A stretch of DNA of 64,000 nucleotides from Morinoia aosen (GCA_030386875.1 CM059572.1:38189732-38253731), one strand, 5' to 3'. Shown: positions 46,701-58,869, counted from the first letter of the stretch. Numbers and translations are program-made. The notes: a model not told the origin generated them from the letters alone.

Positions 46701-46869
46701 TGTCACTATCTGCGTAACAAATTTTTCATGTTTCTGTGCTCAGAGCATCGCTCAGTAAGTCTATGTAAGTCTGGATGTAGCTTTAGCTAGCGTAACGTTA
46801 CCGGAACCGTGCGTAGGTGATAAGCTAGCACAAATACCCTGGTGACACAGACGATGTGGGTACAGTTAC
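43767..46869 (-). other. Intron between Ig3 and Ig4, 3.1 kb
   Basis: AT-rich with a cluster of inverted repeats close to its acceptor end (43845-43938). Overlapping frames near 45141-45484 on both strands have no recognisable motif. Confidence 0.6.
43845..43938. repeat. Two adjacent hairpins upstream of the Ig4 acceptor
   Basis: Hairpin 1 (43845-43873) has perfect 13-bp arms (CGTGAGCCTATAG and complement) around a 3-nt loop. Hairpin 2 (43891-43938) has about 22-bp arms (CTCCAACATGAGAGACTCTA and complement) with a 3-nt bulge. A third copy of TGAGCCTATAGACT sits between them. They lie 78-172 nt upstream of the acceptor. Confidence 0.93.
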
Positions 46870-47056
46870 CTCAACAGCAAGGGGTGGCCGAACGTCAAGC
46901 GTGACAAAGACCTCGACAGAGCCAGCCGTGTTGTTGCCCACACAACGATAGCGGCCGGCATCAGGAGGCGTGAGAGACGCCAGCACCACCACGGCTCCCA
47001 GCACCGCCGTGTGGCCCGGTACAGACTGCACCACGCGGCCCCAGTCTCTGTACCAA
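46870..47056 (-). CDS. Dscam: Dscam-like exon: Ig3 C-terminal half
   Basis: Encodes WYRDWGRVVQSVPGHTAVLG, AVVVLASLTPPDAGRYRCVG and NNTAGSVEVFVTLDVRPPLA, with the DAGRYRC F strand and the start of the Ig4 linker. It starts at the conserved (F)WY of the C strand, the same split as the Drosophila exon 6/7 boundary. Acceptor GTTGGTCACCTTCAG, donor GAG|GTAACT. Starts with one base, ends in phase 0. Confidence 0.93.
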
Positions 47057-48765
47057 CTGAAGGTGACCAACACAGGCAGGTCGTCTAATGTTTCTTGAAC
47101 CCCGGGGACGTTTCAAAGTACTTGGCAATGATCAATTATCTGATGTTCTTAGACTTAAAGTCAGTCTATCTCCCAAGTAAAGATGAAACACATTGTTTCT
47201 ACCGTCGTGGGTAGAAACAATGGGTAGAGACAAACAATTCACGTGGGTTGATGAGAACAATTAGCTAAGAAAGCGTTACAGTTTGGAAGACAACCGTGTA
47301 GGAATGATACTACTGCATCGCTGAATTCTTCCCAAGATGAGATGATGACTACCACACGATTACAAAACTAAGCAACTATACGTGCAATAGTCTCAATAAA
47401 AGTAGTCATGCGCAGAGTACTTTTGTATTCTGTGAAAGACGCCAATATTCGAAGTATGTTGATAAAGACAAACTCAATGAGCAGTGTTTGGCCCGATATT
47501 AGAGATATTACGGCTCCAGGGGCAAGTTTCCAGAACCCGCATGCGAACAATATTGTTCAGCGTACCCCGCAGGGAAGTCTGCACCCTCCTATGTGGTGAG
47601 TAAAATAACTCGGCTAACAAGGTACTTGATGGGTTTGATATAAAAATCTCCTAACCGCATTTACCGAAAATATTACCTAACTTCGCTGCAATTATTGTAG
47701 CTACCTTCACAAAGCAAATGCAAAACATTACAAACGCACTAAAATATAGCGTGAACATAAGGCTAAAGAGGATGCAATTGCTAGTGAATGGCGGAAGAAG
47801 TTCAGTTCAAATAAAACTTAAGTAAAATTGTCGTATAAAAATTTACGGCAAAAACCAACCACACACTTTGAACAACGATGACGCCAAGTTTATATTTTTG
47901 GCTCGTTGTAGCCATTACATTCACGGTGCGAACAAGATTTCTCCTTGAAATGCATTGGACACTTGGAAACACAATTTGAGTTGAAGAAGGAGAATGATTA
48001 TTAGGAATTATACCATATGAAAAAATTAATGATGATTCAAAGAAAGAGTAATGTCGCGCACGTGCTGATAGGTATTGACAAAGTGAATCACGAAACAAAA
48101 AGCTAAACCCACTCTCAGAAAGTCTGAGTTGTATTTCAGGTGTGATCAAATTAGATAGGAGGGCTTAACTGCTCACAGCACACCATAGCATCAATGAACG
48201 CGGGCACGATAAATATTTCCTGCATTCGGGATGGAAGTTTTTTGGTCATATATTCAAGTGACCTGAAGAAATAACTGTTCCTGAATTTTCTAGAATATAT
48301 CATTAATTAACGGGGAGTAATTATCTATTTCATAACGACGAATATTCAAATGCTTCCTAGAACATACGTATTTTTGTACGAGCTTCAAATCATAACTGCT
48401 TAAAGTACAGTAGATTAACAGAAAATATTACAATTATGTTTCAGAACCCGATACTCGAATAATGTGCGTATTAACTAGCGCACAAATGCTAATACCTCAA
48501 GTGCGCATAAAAGTTGCATCCACTTCCTGTAAAATTATTCCCCTTCAAGTTCTACAAAGTGTTTTTCCGACCTAACTTGCGTCTAGCAAAACTAACAATA
48601 AGAAGAAACTGACTATCTTTTAATGTAGCCGGAGAATTCCCCCGCAGGTTTTAACTCAGACAAGCCAAACCATGGAACATTCTTCAATCCTACGCTACAA
48701 AGACGTGAGAAGCTGCAACCTTTTGTCCGTTCCGTCTCACTCGGGTGCCCTAAGGAGTGACTCAC
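47057..48765 (-). other. Intron within Ig3, 1.7 kb
   Basis: AT-rich. Holds one perfect hairpin at 47191-47222. I looked here for extra Ig3 N-half exon copies, as in Dscam1 exon 6 clusters, and found none. Confidence 0.65.
47191..47222. repeat. Perfect hairpin upstream of the Ig3 C-half acceptor
   Basis: 13-bp arms CATTGTTTCTACC and GGTAGAAACAATG with a 6-nt loop, 135 nt upstream of the acceptor at 47057-47058. Confidence 0.95.
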
Positions 48766-49198
48766 AAAAACTGGGGTGGAGGCAGCGCCTGCACAGGACA
48801 GGGCAGGGTGATGCGCCCGCCTGCTGCCACCGTCAGGTGGACCTGGGACGATGCTTCACTGTCCTTGTCAGGCAGTTCCGGCGTTTGCTCAGACTCGTAT
48901 TCACGCGCCTGATAACCTGAGTTCTGTCGGAATGGCCTTTGGGGCTGCAGGTTCCGCGGCGATAGTTCGGGCGGCTGCGCGTGTTGCAGACGCTGGTATT
49001 GCGTCTGGCCGCGGTAAGGCTGCTGGTGCGGCTCCCCTGGTGAGTACGGCTGCCGCTGAGGCTGCTCATGGCTGTGGGCCCAAAATTCGTCCTCGTGAGG
49101 CCAGAGAGATGCTGGTTGCGGTGACCATCCAGACGGACGAGTGAGTCGCTGGCCAAGTAGTGGAGGAGAAATGTATGGAGCCACTGGACTCGCTACAT
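48766..49198 (-). CDS. Dscam: Dscam-like exon: Q/P-rich linker plus Ig3 N-terminal half
   Basis: The last third encodes SSQVHLTVAAGGRITLPCPV then QALPPPQF, the Ig3 B-strand Cys region up to the split before the C-strand Trp. It is preceded by about 110 residues rich in Gln, Pro, Ser and Arg (HEQPQRQPYSPGEPHQQPYR, RPFRQNSGYQAREYESEQTP), with no cysteine and no recognised domain. Acceptor ATTTTTTATCAG (start with two bases) and donor TTTTT|GTGAGT. The frame is open to the acceptor; the preceding exon was not found. Confidence 0.85.
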
Positions 49199-50580
49199 CT
49201 GATAAAAAATAACAAATAACTATTTAGAACAGCACTGTGTATTATACGTAAACGAGTTCTACCAGTGAAGGCAGCTCAGCTTAAGGTGGAAATGTGAAGA
49301 GAGGAAGAGAGAAAATACAGATAGATCTCCTAAACGTTCAAAATTTTATGAATTACAACGAATATCCCTGTTTTCATTATTTACTTATAGAAACACACTA
49401 ATAACAACTTGAGCCTAAACTATGAGGAACACGAATAAGACAATGCGCTCATCAACGTATCTGCGTTCAACCGTTACCCTGCAGCGCGCGTGGACAAATT
49501 TGCACGCTACAGTAATTGCGAAATGTCTTCATCCAACTGCGTCCATGACCACTGAGCGCTTAGTTGTGTTCGGAGCTCAGACTCTCACAGAGCCACATCA
49601 CTGCCATGCTCAGAGGACATCGGGAGGAACTAACGCAGCCGTTAAAAGGAAGTGGCCAGACTATATCGTATCGAGGCAGTTGAACGACTCAAAAGTACAT
49701 TAACTAAATTTAACCTTCTTTTATTTAGCCTTCATCTTTCTAGTGTCTATTTTCAACCTACTTTCATTTATCAATGAACACATTAGTGACTCTACATTCA
49801 AATTGAGATACAATAATCTTTTCATTTTTCGAGGCGGTATTGACTTGGCCAAATCATAGAAGCGACAGAGAAGAACAATAATTTTCCGAAGCTTCTTAAG
49901 AAGTCCTTATGATACGCTGACGGTCATCAAGCAGAGGAGGAAAGAATTATTGAAATTTTGATGAATTGTAGCACGCACTGACTTTTTTTAAACAAACAGC
50001 TCGCAGAATTACACTCAAAAACATGATGGCAAATATTTACATTAGAAACCCGAGTAGCGCCATCTTGAACGCATAATATTAACTCAGCAAAATCAAGAAC
50101 AAAGAGTTCGATAAAAGCGCAAAAAGTGAGCGGGAGCAGCACAAACTGAAAGACCTCTGCAGTTTTTGCTGAGTAAATTATCAGTGAGACAGACATGATG
50201 ACAGTTGTATCAGAGTACAGAAGTAGAGATAACGACTGAATTCGTCCATGTCAAAGGATCAAAGGGGAGAAGCGAAATTACATCTACGAAATAAAAGCAT
50301 CGGAGTTTCTTCAGACACCGGCGAGAGCGAATGCAGGGCCCATTCTATGACAACTGAAACATAATGGAACCCTGCATGGCTTGAAAAACAAACTTGGGAT
50401 GACATTCAACATGAGAGAATACTGCCAGGCAACAATTACGAGCGTCTGTGAAGGAAGAACTATCTCATCAAAAGATGGAATGAAATTCATAGCACATTGC
50501 GAGGGTCAGACACAATAAATAATGGATAGAGGACGGCACGAAAGAAATAACACGTCGCGAAACAGGGGATAGAACGCTGA
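49199..50580. other. Region upstream of the last visible Dscam-like exon
   Basis: Probably intron. A 93-codon plus frame at 49422-49703 has no match I recognise, and its minus strand lacks Ig motifs. Rest AT-rich. Confidence 0.5.
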
Positions 50581-50941
50581 GATTGAAGATTATAAGTTGA
50601 TTTAAGCCTCCCTCACCGCTACAAAAAAAGAGCGTATCGAAGAGATGAAGGAGGAAGGCACCATTTAGTATGGAGATAAAAGAATGGGGAATCTATGCAG
50701 AAGGGGCATAGAAACAGTAAGATGAGAAAGAAGTTCATGATACAAGGTCAAAGTGGAAGAAGAAAGTAGTAGGTGCTGAAAAAACAGGACAGCAGTGAAC
50801 CGAAAAAAGATGGTCCGTAACAAAGCAAAAACCTATTTTATTACAACAAAAAGGAAGCCTACCTAACCTTTAGCTCGGGCCCTCACATGGCTCCCCTGGG
50901 AGCGCTAATTCCCATAGATACAATAGTTGTATCTCCCTAAG
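50581..50941 (+). mobile_element. Dispersed SINE-like element, copy F, with target-site duplication
   Basis: Best-defined copy. The 16-base sequence GGGGATAGAACGCTGA occurs at both ends (50565-50580 and 50942-50957), a target-site duplication of the length made by LINE-type machinery. The element runs from GATTGAAGATTATAAGTTGA to GTATCTCCCTAAG. The left end of several copies carries GATTA/AATCT-like repeats, which could be the true 3' tail if the element is transcribed leftward. Confidence 0.9.
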
Positions 50942-50957
50942 GGGGATAGAACGCTGA

Positions 50958-51076
50958 AGGAAAAATGAAATTAGAAAAATAAATCATTTTGTTCCTGAAT
51001 TTGTAGTATTCGGATTTGATTGAAAACATTCGATTACATAAAACTGCAATAGCTCGTACATTCAACGTTACATTTC
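50958..51076. other. Short spacer between two SINE-like copies
   Basis: AT-rich unique sequence, nothing seen. Confidence 0.5.
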
Positions 51077-51460
51077 GAAGATTAGATTATAAATTCGTTT
51101 TTAACCTCCCTAACCGAAACAAAGACGTTCCAAAGAATGGAAGGATGAAGGCACCATTTAATAAGAAATTGAGGGAACGCGAAATCTATACACAAAGTCT
51201 GTTCCCACACAAGAAATCTTGCGCATAGAAACAGTGAGTTATGAAATAAGGCTATGAAACAAGATAGCAGTTGAAGAAGAAAAGTCACATGTGCTGAAAA
51301 ACAGGACAGCAGTGGATCAAAAAAGATGGTCCTTAACCATAACAAAAATATCCATTTTATTTCAACAAAACAATGGCTTACCTAACTTTCAGCTCGAGGC
51401 CTCACATTTTACCCTTGTGTGAGCTAATTCCCATAGCTACAATAGTTGCATCTCCCTGGC
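51077..51460 (+). mobile_element. Dispersed SINE-like element, copy G
   Basis: Full-length copy about 140 bp from copy F and in the same orientation. Blocks: GATTAGATTATAAATTCG, CCCTAACCGAAACAAAGACG, CAAGAAATCTTGCGCATAGA (an insertion also seen in copy H), GCTCGAGGCCTCACATTTTA, AATTCCCATAGCTACAATAG. Confidence 0.88.
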
Positions 51461-54400
51461 GAATGTTATATTTCAAAATATTTCACATTGTGGTAAAATA
51501 AATACTAATCATATAGGTAAATTGTAACCGAATTTTACAACTTTTTTCATTGCTGCATGGTTGAATGAAGAATTTAGAAACGCAGTAAATTTGTCATCGG
51601 CTGAAATTAGCCAGCAAAAGGAATCAAACTATACATGAAATTACGATAAAATATACAAATACACGAAACAATATTCCATTGTTTGAAGGTTGAAGGTTTT
51701 ACGATAGCCGGCTCATAACTTGAAGTCATGAGAAAGCTAAAAAAGAAGTATTCGAGAGTTAACTGAATAATAAAAACTCACGCCTACTTACTGACGGTTA
51801 ATGCTGAAACCGACCAGAAAACTGTGGAACCGAGTAAGTAGAGAAAACGCTACACTGGCAAAGTTATCCAAGTAAATTGAGCTCAGTGGCGGCCGAGTGA
51901 AGTGGAAGAGAACAACTTCACGCCCCTGCTAAATCTTGTCACTATAGAGTCTAACTCTGATAGAGTCATCAACTTGCACGCCATTACATGCACAAATAAT
52001 CAACCGTACCAATGGACAGAATTTCCCCAAACGTAGTGTAGAGTATATAGAGCTACAGTCCCTGTGTTGAGGGACAGGCGGATTTCCCCACCCATAGGGG
52101 AGCGCTAACGGCGGGCGTCCGTCATCCTAGACTGACGTGGCAGAAAAAACAGCAGAAAATGCACTTTCAAACAATAGCAAGACTGGCAATATTCCTTAGA
52201 GTTCTTGAGCAGTTTTAATCCAGCTAAATGGTACCAGAAACAGAATTAACTTGAATTTCATTCAAAAGAAAACTAATACTTTACTGCAGCCAGAAATCAG
52301 GGCCTTGAATGGAATATTTCTCTCATTATGTGCACGTCTTAATTCCTGTTAACTTCACATAAAATAAAAACTTTCATTTCTACATAATATTAGAGAATTA
52401 GAACAAGTTCTTACAAATATTTCGATACAAAAGAATTATTAAAGAAGTTATAAAATTAGAGTTCACATTAAAAGTTAATCGGCTCTTCATGAATTCAGCC
52501 ACGAACAAGGCATGAAACATCGTCGTCGATGATGCGCTACCCTTCCAATCACAGTCCCACTTCTCAAGGTTCTGTCAATTGGTCCCATTGCGTCGGTGAT
52601 GTGACTTTCGTTTCAATATTTTTCGAGGTCCCCATTTGTCGACCTGTCCCAACTAGGCAGCCCCATTTGCATGTTGGCGGCAACCATGTTGTGGTAAGTT
52701 AACATTTAGACCAATAATTGGCCCATTGTCGGCCGAGTGGCCCCATAACTTCTGCTGGGCCTAGTCCCGCTTTCAAAAGAACATGGACAGGGCATTTCAA
52801 AAAAGCCAAGCGCATCCTTCGTACGTGCTATCGCCCAAATTTGTGGAGCTTTTTAGTCTTCAACCAGCCCTGAATGTCTAAAGAAGGATGCGCAGCGGCG
52901 GAAGCGGGAGGGCAGTTCCCTCGAGTTTGTGGCCTAAACGGCGCTTTCTTCTCCAGTCTTGCTCCGCTGAGAACATGGTCAGCGTTCTAAAACGGCTAGT
53001 AAAATAGTTCTACTTTCCTAAATGCGCAGCAAAAAATTAGCGTAACCTAAAAACAATCTGAGCCGAGACGATCAGTTTCAGTCGTTTACTGAATACTAAA
53101 TTTTTGAGGGTTTAAGGCACAGTTAAATTATGCTAAGGAAAACCAAGATGCTAGTAATGAAACAACGCCCGCACACTCAATATTGTTTTCGCCACTAAGT
53201 AATGTAGTTGAAAAAACAGAAACGCTTGTACTAATTGTTGCTTGAACATTGTTGCTTGAACGAAGCTTCTTCGGAAAATAAAAAGGACGTGAAAACAGGT
53301 GAACCAAACCAGAAACTTGATACACAAAGAGCCTAGCTAGTGCCAATGTATAAGTGGCTTAGGACACTTCTAAAGAGCGAGAAAGCTTCGGATGACAGAC
53401 TGTGTCGGCACAAACCGATTTCTCATTCAGAGGAGCTTAAAATTTCCCTTACACTCAAAAACAATGATACCGCTATAAACAGATGAACAAGCTTGGAATA
53501 TAGATTCAGCTTAATATCAACGTACAATTCTTATCCACAACGCAATATGTGTAGAAATTAACGCTGTTAACGTTAACCTCGTTTGAATAATTGAACGAGC
53601 ACGGAAAAAAATAATTTCAAAGATATGTATAGCATCACAAACTTACTTGCATACGTCTACATCGATATGCGTCTTTTAATTTTGTTATAAGATAGAGGAG
53701 ACAAAATTAAAAAAGGACCCAAAGCTTTACAACAAAGCACACTATGCTTAGGACACACAACATCTCTGAAAGGCAGTAAGGAACAGAAATCCTCCGCAGG
53801 TAAAGAAAGACGTCCCAGCTGGCGTCGTATGGACACAAAGCGCTGGAGCAATTTAATGAAGAACTCTTCAGTCGGAAACAGAACATTTCAACAGTTCATT
53901 TCCAATTTTATGTTTCTAGTCGTTAGAAAATTTTTTTTTTCACTTTCGTCGATGCCCTGACAGTACAAACTTCAGCAATGATGAGAGCTATCCAACAAAT
54001 TGGATCATTAGAAAATCATGCTAGTCAAACAGGGAAAGAATCTTTGACGCTAATGGGACAGATGAATAATGCAGTAAAAGAAACTGAACGAACACAAAGA
54101 TGAATAATGCAGGGAAAGAAACTGAACGAAGCAAAGCTAAATACTTCATTAAAAGAAACTAAGCCATCGCAAAGATGATAAGTAATAATTTTCTAAGATC
54201 AAATGGAACATACAAAAAGCACGGAAACAAAAATCGAACAAAGAAAAACAGCTCCTGCACAAAGACCCTGGTCTACTCACGTCGTCTCAGTCGATTGAAC
54301 AAAATTTTAATTATGGATAAACAATCAGGCAATTACGATACAAGCTTGAAAAATGTTCTTCACTTGCCAAGTTCAAAAGAGATTGAAAATAAAGCCAAAA

Positions 54401-54630
54401 AAGATGAAGTATTAACTAACCAAGCAAATATAAATTAACACAACTTATTTCAGTGAAGTAAAATACAATCGTTATTAATGCAGAACACACTCCACTCTTT
54501 TCAATTTCAACTGCACGAAGTAAAACGTTTGAGAAAATCATCAAGTATTTATTTTTACATTAAATAGTGCATTATCTCCAATGCAGAAGAATGCAAGGTA
54601 AAAACATAAGAGCGGGAGGAGATCAAGAGA
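51461..54630. other. 3.2 kb without recognised genes
   Basis: AT-rich, with a somewhat GC-richer part at 52520-52980 that has no convincing frame. A 38-bp tandem duplication (GATGAATAATGCAG...AAACTGAACGAA) lies at about 54061-54137. Confidence 0.5.
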
Positions 54631-56056
54631 TGAGCTGTGCAACAGTGCAGGGGGTAAGGTGAGCTGTGCAACAGTGCAGGGGGTAAGGTGAGCTGTGCAA
54701 CAGTGCAGGGGGTAAGGTGAGCTGTGCAACAGTGCAGGGGGTAAGGTGAGCTGTGCAACAGTGCAGGGGGTAAGGTGAGCTATGCAACAGTGCAGGGGGT
54801 AAGGTGAGCTGTGCAACAGTGAAGGGGGTAAGGTGAGCTGTGCAACAGTGCTGGGGGTAAGGTGAGCTGTGCAACAGTGCGGGGGGTAAGGTGAGCTGTG
54901 CAACAGTGCAGGGGGTAAGGTGAGCTTTGTAACAGTGCAAGGGATAAGGTGAGCTGTGCAACAGTGCAGGGGGTAAGGTGAGCTGTGCAACAGTGCAGGG
55001 GGTAAGGTGAGCTGTGCAACAGTGCAGGGGGTAAGGTGAGCTGTGCAAAAGTGCAGGGGGTATGGTGAGCTGTGCAACAGTGCAGGGGGTAAGGTGAGCT
55101 GTGCAACAGTGCGGGGGGTAAGGTGAGCTGTGCATCAGTGCAGGGGGTAAGGTGAGCTGTGCAACAGTGAAGGGGGTAAGGTGAGCTGTGCAACAGTGCT
55201 GGGGGTAAGGTGAGCTGTGCAACAGTGTGGGAGGTAAGGTGAGCTGTGCAACAGTGCGGGGGGGTAAGGTGAGCTGTGCAACAGTGCGGGGGGTAAGGTG
55301 AGCTGTGCAACAGTGCGGGGGGTAAGGTGAGCTGTGCAACAGTGCGGGGGGTAAGGTGAGCTGTGCAACAGTGCGTGGGGTAAGGTGAGCTGTGTAACAG
55401 TGCGGGGGGTAAGGTGAGCTGTGCAACAATATAGGGGGTAAGGTGAGCTGTGCAACAGTGTAGGGGGTAAGGTGAGCTGTGCAACAATGTAGGGGGTAAG
55501 GTGAGCTGTGCAACAGTGCAGGGGGTAAGGTGAGCTGTGCAACAGTGCAGGGGGTAAGGTGAGCTGTGCAACAGTGCTGGGGGTAAGGTGAGCTGTGCAA
55601 CAGTGTAGGGGGTAAGGTGAGCTGTGCAACAGTGCAGGGGGTAAGGTGAGCTGTGCAACAGTGTAGGGGGTAAGGTGAGCTGTGCAACAGTGCAGGGGGT
55701 AAGGTGAGCTGTGCAACAGTGCGGGGGGTAAGGTGAGCTGTGCAACAATGAAGGGGGTAAGGTGAGCTGTGCAACAGTGCAGGGGGTAAGGTGAGCTGTG
55801 CAACAGTGTAGGGGGTAAGGTGAGCTGTGCAACAGTGCTGGGGGTAAGGTGAGCTGTGCAACAGTGCTGGGGGTAAGGTGAGCTGTGCAACAGTGCAGGG
55901 GGTAAGGTGAGCTGTGCAACAGTGCTGGGGGTAAGGTGAGCTGTGCAACAGTGCAGGGGGTAAGGTGAGCTGTGCAACAGTGCGGGGGGTAAGGTGAGCT
56001 GTGCAACAGTGCGGGCACTGCGGGGGGGAGGGGGGGGGGGGTAATGTGAGCTGTGG
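54631..56056. repeat. 29-bp minisatellite, about 48 copies
   Basis: Units contain GTGAGCTGTGCAACAGTGCA then GGGGGTAAG. A 29-bp period rotates the frame, so three long minus frames (up to 489 codons, HSSPYPLHCCTAHLTP) are artefacts. The array ends in a G tract at 56022-56041 and one diverged unit. Confidence 0.98.
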
Positions 56057-58640
56057 TGCGTGCTCCCGCCAGCTCACGTAAGGGTGACGCAAAGCATGAC
56101 TTCAATTACCATAAAATTCCCTTTCTAGTTAGAACAGCAGCCTCGTTTACTCCAACAGTAATGCGAGTAATTCACGCCCCATGAGAGTAATTCATTCCAA
56201 TTAAAGAAGAAACACAAACGCGCATATATACAGTTGAGGCTGCTATTTTTTAAATACAAACATTTATAGACTCCATTGATGGTCCATCATTAATGAATTA
56301 TACTGTGCTACACACCGGCCTTGTAGGTCTCTCTACACTGAGGCAACGTTAATATTTTGTTTGTCTTGCGTCGTCCCAAATGTCATATTAGAGGCGTCTG
56401 CCTCATCGGCCAGCTCCACAAAACAAAGGGCTATTGAATTATTTCTTAATTACTTAATGACCTGATGGAGAAATATCCCAAAAAATGCAATTATGAGAGA
56501 GGACAATTAGCTAATTATGACGTGTCAGGTCGCTGCAAGGTTTATTACATTAGGTGAACATGAGAGAGGTTGCCGACAAAGCATACATTATAGAGATACG
56601 CTATTATCTCTTCTGACAGCTAATTGGTGCTTCCTTGTCCAACATACAGCAGCGTTGAGACCATAAAGTTCATCGATAAATTCAATGAACAGATCACTAG
56701 CAGTAACTTACAGTGATGGAGGAGTTGGAGTATTGCTACATAAACTTACGGACATAACGAGAACGACACACGCAATCGTTCTCAACACCTCGCAGCGTAA
56801 AATGAACGCTTCATCGAATTTAGTACTCCACATATCCTTGTTACTTTCCCCCACCACGAAAGACTAATAGCTTTAAAAGCAAAAACGGCAATGCTCCTAA
56901 GGAAACGCACACGCATGTGACTACAAACAGCCACAAAACCGTATATTATCACCGAAAAGTTAGCAGTTTGAGCAGCGGTGATGGAGCGTAATCAGGGCGT
57001 TACGACCGATAAATTTGCAAAGCAAGCTAATAAAATCGGGCGGGTAATTTACAGACGACAAGCCGAGAGAGCACAGCTAGCAGTGAGCAGGCGCGACGGA
57101 GAAAGTGAGCAACTCGCAGGTCATGTTGCATTCATGCTGCTGTTCAAACAAACATTGCATTCACTGGGAGTAAAATTTAGGTGAGGCAAAGCTTGTTCAA
57201 AATATCACACAAACGAAATGAACGTATGTGTTTTGCTTACTCGTTATAGTAAATGCAGGTTTCACAAAATAATTACAGGTGAAGAATAAATGTATGCATA
57301 ATTACTCGTAAAAATCATATAAGTTTATCGCTGCTGAGTTTAAAGCAGAAATTTGTTTATTTATACGAAGAAAAAGACAGGCTTTAAATTTGTCATTTCA
57401 ACTCGCACAACAATCAAACTTATTGAGACGAGGCGATTTGAGTGGAGGCCGATTCACCTGGGATTAATGTCGTTGTAATCTTGATATTAACTTGTCCAAT
57501 AAGCGCTTTTTTAAAATTCATTTTACCATCCATGATGGGACGTTTTCCGTATGAGGAACACCACTTTGACGACATGACGGACCCGATATTTCAAAATATC
57601 TCAAATCTCTAAAATTACAGTGAAACACACGATAACGATGAGTTTGAAAATTTTAAGAAATGCTTGCTCATCATCTGATTTTCACTGCATGAAGGGCAAA
57701 GCATGGGCTAAAAGATCCATGTAAGTGCGTCTATGGACACCAACGCACACAATGAGCAACTGAAAGAAAATTTTTCAACTCCAAAGGTGCATGACCAATC
57801 ATGAAAGCTACTCATTAGTCCTTTAATTTAAACAACGGCGTGAGGGAGAACAGTTTCCACCCACTAACTTTTCAATTCTTGAACTTTATTTAGCTCACAC
57901 CCGGCTGTTTAGAGACAGGGTGTGTAGGAGGGCATTTAGTATTGAGGTTACTTTGAATGTAACATTACAATAATTTTACACTTGCGTGGCTCGCACGACG
58001 CACATGCACCATCACAAAACACGGTAACTCAGATCGCAGGTTTCCTTAAGTCAGGTTACGCCGAGATGCTGTGGCAGCAAACACAACACCCGCTACACGA
58101 GCAGCTCAAGACTCGATTTCCTCAGAGATTGATAGCGCGAAGATCGAATTTCCCTTGGCCAGCGAGATCATCAATCATGTTCCCTCTATATTACTTTCTT
58201 GGGGATTTGCTTCAAAAATTGTATCCGAACCGCACCTTCCTGATATAGAGCTGAACAAGTGAGTTTGGGATGGGACATCAAATCTGTCGCGTTGAAATCC
58301 TGACAAAACGAGCTCCACAATATTGTTTTGGGCATCAAAGCATTGAAGCAGCTGAAAGACACTCTTAATATGAACGGAACTTTAACGAAATTGTTACCTT
58401 CCTTTTTCCGATAAAAATGTCTGCTTTTTGAATAAATGTTTTTTCAGTATCAGCATTCACAAGAACGGATTTTACTACTGGCTTCCTGATAACACGCACT
58501 CATGGCAGACACACGGTGAACTTCCTCCGGCACAGAAAGACGACTCTGTTTTAGAGAAAAAGTCTGCACAAGCAGACTTTTGCAATGTACTTCAGTGACA
58601 GAATTTTTCAGAATGGCAGTGAGAGCAAACAAAATTATTT
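56057..58640. other. 2.6 kb without recognised genes
   Basis: AT-rich. Two overlapping plus frames at 57982-58262 (one reads DSISSEIDSAKIEFPLASEI) are unassigned. No Ig1 or Ig2 exon could be recognised on the minus strand. Confidence 0.5.
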
Positions 58641-58648
58641 GAGTAAGA

Positions 58649-58852
58649 ATGCAAGGGTACATCTCGGCCAACAGGAGCGACTGGAGCCGCAGCACGGTGG
58701 CGACGAAATCGTCCCCTGCGGCCAGATTTGTCGGAAGAATAGAGCGGGGCGAGTTTACTGCGCTAGAGGCGCTCGAGTTGCACATCGCTTCGCTGAGGGT
58801 AGAACAGCGTCCACCAGCGCCTCGAAACTTCCGCCCAAATCATCTCAGATAA
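58649..58852 (+). other. Exon-like GC-rich segment, strand uncertain
   Basis: The plus frame reads FVGRIERGEFTALEALELHI then ASLRVEQRPPAPRNF, helical in character. The minus frame over the same bases is also open (SSASSAVNSPRSILPTNLAA). GC content is exon-like. I cannot choose a strand and recognise no family. It could belong to a neighbouring or nested gene. Confidence 0.25.
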
Positions 58853-58869
58853 GCCCCTGCGCAGTCTAG

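Noticed and set aside
47057..48765. Extra Ig3 N-half exons as in Dscam1 exon 6 arrays
   Set aside because: No further sequence with the B-strand Cys motif and a donor was found in this intron.
54623..56105. Three long overlapping minus-strand proteins of 280-489 codons
   Set aside because: All are rotations of the 29-bp minisatellite, showing the same peptide in three frames.
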